From assembly GCA_035295125.1 (NCBI GenBank), contig DATGJP010000121.1, positions 28,233 to 92,232 of the forward strand: a stretch of DNA of 64,000 nucleotides. The letters are read 5' to 3'. The notes under the pieces are model-generated. The model was not told where the DNA came from. It saw only the letters and a program-made list of their open reading frames with translations, and did no database searches. This document shows positions 60,429 through 64,000 of this stretch, in pieces (the stretch's first letter is position 1; every line of letters starts with the position of its first letter). The translations under genes were made by a program, and so were the position numbers. The stretch comes from JAICMB01 sp035295125. GTDB lineage: Bacteria > Acidobacteriota > Terriglobia > Bryobacterales > Bryobacteraceae.

Positions 60429-61238
60429 ATGTCGCCCTTTCGGGCGTGGCTAGCAAGCAGCGTGCGGTATGCGTGTCTGCTTTTACTCGGTGCCTTACCG
60501 CCTGCGGCAGTGGGGCAATCAGCGTCATCATACACCGGTCTTCCTGACGGAGCCATCATCCTCGACCAAGAAGCCGTTCCGGCCTGGGCGCATCCGGACC
60601 GGCGACTTCTGTTCTGGGTGCTACCACCGTCCGACAGCCCTCTAACGCCAAAGGATGTCAGTGGGGACCTTGAATACACTTGCCCAGTGGAGACCTCCGG
60701 TCACTCTCGCCTCCTCCCTGCGCGCGTATCACTCGCCGATACTCGGGCGAGAAAGATCATGAATACGGTGCCGGTCAAGCTTACACCGAGAGACGAGTAC
60801 GCCGTGCCGCTTCGGATCAGACCTGGCTATTATTACGAAGTGCGCGGCCCCCTTCAAGGCGGCGAAGGGGCGCCACATATTCTCGCGCTCCACGACCTCA
60901 ATGGCGATGGCAAGGCGTTGGAGTTTGCGTTTTACGTGATGGAATCCTGCAACGGGCCCCTCACGATGCTGATGGGGTACAGCCAACGCCTAGACCGCGT
61001 GATTGTATACGACTTCCTGTTCGACCCCGCCGCGCCGTGGGAGCCATCGGGGCCTCGACAGTGGATGTACCGGATCACCTTCAGACAGCCCATTGAGACA
61101 ATGCACTGGCGCTACGTTGACGAGTACAACTCCGGGGTTCACGTCGATTACGACTTTCGGTACCTTCCCGATCTCGAGCGTTTCGAGGGAGAAGAGCGCC
61201 AAGTCGCTGGCCCCACCGTCCCCACGCATCCAAAGTAG
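60429..61238 (+). CDS. Exported protein of unknown function inside IS-bounded segment
   Basis: 269 residues from ATG 60429, with AAGGAG eight bases upstream. Signal peptide ASSVRYACLLLLGALPPAAV. The mature part has PGYYYEVRGPLQGGEGAPHI, LHDLNGDGKALEFAFYVMES with an EF-hand-like D-N-D-G-D loop (HDLNGDGKALEF), and many aromatic strands near the end (TMHWRYVDEYNSGVHVDYDF). A Ca2+ site is possible. It is the only intact gene between the left repeat block and the istB remnant. Function and membership in the element are uncertain. Confidence 0.65.
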   Translation: MSPFRAWLASSVRYACLLLLGALPPAAVGQSASSYTGLPDGAIILDQEAVPAWAHPDRRLLFWVLPPSDSPLTPKDVSGDLEYTCPVETSGHSRLLPARVSLADTRARKIMNTVPVKLTPRDEYAVPLRIRPGYYYEVRGPLQGGEGAPHILALHDLNGDGKALEFAFYVMESCNGPLTMLMGYSQRLDRVIVYDFLFDPAAPWEPSGPRQWMYRITFRQPIETMHWRYVDEYNSGVHVDYDFRYLPDLERFEGEERQVAGPTVPTHPK

Positions 61239-61299
61239 CGGTTCGATACGTGGCGGCCGAAACGCTCTCCCGGACGCAGGTTCCGCGTGTTTACGAGGT

Positions 61300-62032
61300 C
61301 TATGTGTTAGCTTTACCTCGGTTTTTTCGCATTGAATCACCACGCATCTCGATGCGATGGGCGTTGTGCACGAGCCGGTCGAGGATGCCGTCGGCCAACG
61401 TGGGATCGCCGATCTGCTCGTGCCAGCGCAACCGGTAATTGCGAAGTGAGGATGGTCGAGCGCACCTGGTAGCGATCTTCGCAGATCTCCCAGAAGTCGC
61501 GGCGCTCGGGTTCTGATAGCGGGGCTGGCCCAATCGTCGATCACCAGGACATCGATGCGGCTGACTCGGGCCAGGAGGTTGCGCAAACTTCCGTCGGCCC
61601 GCGCCATTGCAAGATCCCGGAACAACGACTGGGCGCGGGTGTAGAGCGCCGAGTAGCCATCGCGACAAGCCTTCTGCGCCAGGGCGCACGCCACGAAGCT
61701 CTCGCCCACGCCGGTGGGGCCAAGGACGAAAATGTTCTCATGCGGTCCCGACCCAGGCGGACTGTTGCGTCAAAGAGCGGATCACGCTCTTGTCGAGACC
61801 GCGAGCGGTCCGATAGTCGATCTCTTCAACGCAAGCGTTTGGTGTGCGTAGCTTGGCATTCTTCAGGCGGCGGGCGAGTGCCTGGTTCTCCCGCCAGTTC
61901 CACTGTTGATCCACCAAGAGCCCAAAACGCTCCAGGAAGTTCAGTTCGCGGACGGATCTTGTCCTTCAACGCCTCGGCCATACGGAGAAGGCGCATTGAC
62001 GCCAGTTTTTCGATAATCGGTTGCTTCAGCAT
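61300..62032 (-). pseudogene. Decayed IstB, IS21-type transposition ATPase
   Basis: Fragments in three frames reassemble into IstB: MLKQPIIEKLASMRLLRM, LNFLERFGLLVDQQWNWREN, KNAKLRTPNACVEEIDYRT, NIFVLGPTGVGESFVACALA, RIDVLVIDDWA, DFWEICEDRYQVRSTILTSQ and EQIGDPTLADGILDRLVHNA to the stop at 61300. Frame breaks lie near 61954, 61745, 61525 (two bases lost) and 61435 (two bases lost). The P-loop reads GPTGVGES; the essential Lys of GVGKS is Glu. The gene cannot make an active protein. Confidence 0.85.
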
Positions 62033-62044
62033 CGGCGCGTGTCC

Positions 62045-63592
62045 TCACTCGAAGTACTCTGCGCCACGGATGTTGTCGTGTGGAGGTGGCGGCGATGTCG
62101 TTGACGGGGCCGCGGGCGGAAGAGCATCGAGCGAGTTCTTTAAGATCGACTTGACACTCTGGTAACGGCACGCTCCCGTAAGGAGCGCCCGCTCCCGCTG
62201 CGGCTTCCATGCGAGCCGGTGAGTACTGATCGGCCAGCCGGATAATGCCCAGGCAGGACCGGTAGCCCATCTCCGGGTGCGGCTTGTCGGCGAGAATGCG
62301 TTCGAACAGCCGAGCAGTCTGCGGGCCGATGGTCTGCGCCCAATGCACCATCCGCGATGGCGTCCATTCCAGGTGGGCTTGATGGGAGCGTGGCCGGTGC
62401 TCGGCAATCGTGATGGCGTGCCCGTGTCCGTGTGCGCGTAGGTGAGACGCTACGCGCTGGCTCTTATGGAAGATCTCGATAGTCGTTGGCGTCGAGCGCA
62501 CTTCCACCAACTCGTGCACCAAGTTGTAAGGGACGTTGTAGTAGTTCGTGTCAAAGGCGATGTGATAGTCGATGTTGACTCGGGCGCGGGACCATTCGCT
62601 CAAGTCGAACCGCTCGGTTGGGAGCGGACTCAACGCGGGCTGGTCCACCGCTGCGAACTGCGTCGCTCGTGACCCTTCGCGTTTGCGGAATGGCCGCTGG
62701 TTGATCCGATCGCGCAGTTCCCGGATGGCTTGGTTCAACTCCTCAATCGAGAAGAACCTCCGATGCCGCAGCGCGGCGGCGATGATCCAGCGCTCGGCCA
62801 GCTGCACACCCGATTCGACCTTCGCCTTGTCGCGCGGCTTGTACGGACGCGCCGGCACCACGCCGATCCCGTAATGCATCGCCATCTCCTGATAGGTCGG
62901 ATTCAGGTCGGGATCGTAGCGGCATGCTTTAGTCACGCCGGTCTTGGTATTGTCCGGCACCACAAGTTTCGGCAGCCCTTGGAAAAACTCGAAGGCGCGC
63001 ACGTGAGCGCCGATCCAACTCGCCAACTGCTCATCCGGTGTTGCCTCCGCGTACGTGTAGGAACTGGCTCCCAAAACCGCAACGAATAGATGCGCCTGTT
63101 GTGCCGGATTACCGCGAGGATCATGATCGGTATGTTTGTTCCGGCCCAATCCACGAATAGCTTCTCGCCGGCATTGTGCTCCTGGCGTAACACTACATCC
63201 TGCTTGCGACGCCAGCGTTTATACAGCTCGCAGAAACGCGAGTAGCGATAGCCGTCTGGGTTCGCCTGCCGGTACTCTTCCCAAAGCAACTGCTGGGTCA
63301 CATGCGGATGCTGCTGACGCTCGCGGTGAAGCTCAGCAAAGTCGGGCATAGGCAGCACCGTCGGGCGACTGCGGGGCGGTCCGCCGAACAACGCGGCCTC
63401 AAGCCGGTTATCGTCCCACTCCGCCCCCAGGGGCCATGTGATCTTTGCAGCTTCGGCCCGCTCCAAGTACTCGTGAGCGGTGCCGAGGCCAATCGAGCAA
63501 CTGCGGGCGATCTGCCGCAACCCCAAGCCCACTTCAAACTTCAATCGAAGAACTTCTTTGATCTTGCGCACGGACAATCTCCTGGCTGGCAA
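62045..63592 (-). pseudogene. Decayed IstA, IS21-type DDE transposase
   Basis: ATG 63592 begins SVRKIKEVLRLKFEVGLGLR (helix-turn-helix) and runs to KLFVDWAGTNIP, the first DDE Asp. A missing base near 63121-63125 throws the frame; HDPRGNPAQQAHLFVAVLGA continues in the next, with VPDNTKTGV and PYKPRDKAKVESGVQLAERW holding the later catalytic D and E. An extra C in the plus-strand run at 62194-62196 breaks it again, and ERALLTGACRYQSVKSILKN finishes in a third frame to the stop at 62045. Apart from the frameshifts the sequence is close to intact, so decay is fairly recent. Confidence 0.88.
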
Positions 63593-63662
63593 GCTGATCC
63601 TCCCTTTCGAGGGGGAGGCTGCCTGCCATTGTGTTGTCCAGCGCTACTACGTGCCTGTGGAA

Positions 63663-63826
63663 ATCATTCCGGCAAAGCCGAACGCGATTCCGGGATCGGC
63701 CTGAAACTGTTCGGCTTCATCCCGGAACCGGTGTTCACCTTCATCCCGGAATCCTGTTCGGGATCAACCCGGAACGCCGTTCGGAATCATCCCGGAATCG
63801 CGTTCATCTTGCCCCGGAATCCCCAC
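63663..63826. repeat. IS21-type subterminal repeats, right side
   Basis: Read on the minus strand, about seven units of 22-25 bases on the plan ATTCCGGGATGA-n-CCGAAC, for example at 63779-63798, 63749-63770 and 63708-63727. They lie between the istA start and the edge of the element, where IS21 elements carry transposase-binding repeats. They are inverted relative to those at 60034-60097. Confidence 0.75.
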
Positions 63827-64000
63827 TTCTTCTAGACCCGGTAGCAGCCTGACCTTACCAAACCGTGGGCAGTCGCTCTGAGCCACAGTTCGCGTGTAGA
63901 CGGTAAGATAGCGGGTCGCGCATTGCCTCTTCGGGGATGAGCCTAAGCGGGTGCAAGAGGTCGTCTGGTACCTCTACTCGCTCAACGTCGTTGCAAGTGA

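Larger units (their letters stand above)
61300..63830 (-). mobile_element. Degenerate IS21-family element
   Basis: IstA then IstB in the standard order and 12-base spacing on the minus strand, followed on the right by subterminal repeats at 63663-63826. The left end is unclear: it is either just beyond 61300, where no matching repeat is visible, or at about 60033, which would include the exported protein gene. At least six frame breaks make it immobile by its own genes. Confidence 0.75.

Noticed and set aside
63836..64000. Possible gene start or end at the right edge
   Set aside because: Only 165 bases remain and no frame reads convincingly as protein.

Overview
The window is GC-rich bacterial chromosome and most resembles an Acidobacteriota genome of the Bryobacterales/Solibacter type. 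That placement is an inference. It rests on the VWFA-related protein at the left edge, the tiny Cys-pair proteins, the many Tat- or Sec-exported proteins of unknown role, and numerous short intergenic hairpin repeats. No database search was possible. No rRNA, tRNA, CRISPR array, plasmid function or phage gene was recognised.

Layout. 1-4230: a partial VWFA-related protein and a convergent secreted alpha/alpha-toroid plus Asp-box protein. 4570-6230: a frameshifted multi-copy-type gene of unknown function. 6285-11039: a minus-strand operon of amino-acid permease, N-acylamino-acid racemase-like enolase and a serine hydrolase/D-Ala-D-Ala dipeptidase fusion, which looks made for peptidoglycan peptides but carries a one-base frameshift. 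11555-20447: a stand-alone alarmone-type HD hydrolase, an ECF sigma/NrsF pair with a divergent exported gene, a VOC protein, a Tat-exported Gfo/Idh/MocA oxidoreductase, a HEAT-repeat protein and an orphan class II synthetase-like protein. 20648-23502: a five-gene minus-strand run of small envelope proteins, two of them tandem paralogs.

23842-34731 is a stress block: SagB-type oxidoreductase, a small Cys-pair protein, GroEL and GroES, a small KOW-like protein, a stomatin-type slipin, two adjacent sigma-54 activators (one with an altered GAFTGA loop) and a GlsB/YeaQ membrane protein. 35403-43261 holds a malic/malolactic-type enzyme whose catalytic Tyr is Asn, then a tightly overlapping operon: a Cys-pair protein, two GT4-type glycosyltransferases and two GH130-type mannoside phosphorylase-like proteins. 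43481-51929: a tannase/feruloyl-esterase-like protein, a membrane protein, a beta-propeller phosphoesterase, an OmpA-like protein and an ABC-F ATPase.

52045-59876 is a second stress/signalling block: an AI-2E-type exporter with a cytosolic C-terminal domain, a 17M-like protein, a SYLF protein, an iron-permease-like protein, two very small genes (a Gly-rich membrane peptide and a CsbD protein), and a response regulator next to a double-domain KaiC-like ATPase. 60033-63830 is a decayed IS21-type region. Its IstA and IstB reading frames are each broken several times, and inverted subterminal repeats also enclose a small exported protein.

The most unusual features are the dispersed palindromic hairpin family, which often sits directly at gene 3' ends; the GT4/GH130 operon; the altered catalytic residues in the malic/malolactic enzyme and one sigma-54 activator; and several frame disruptions that can be reconstructed base by base.
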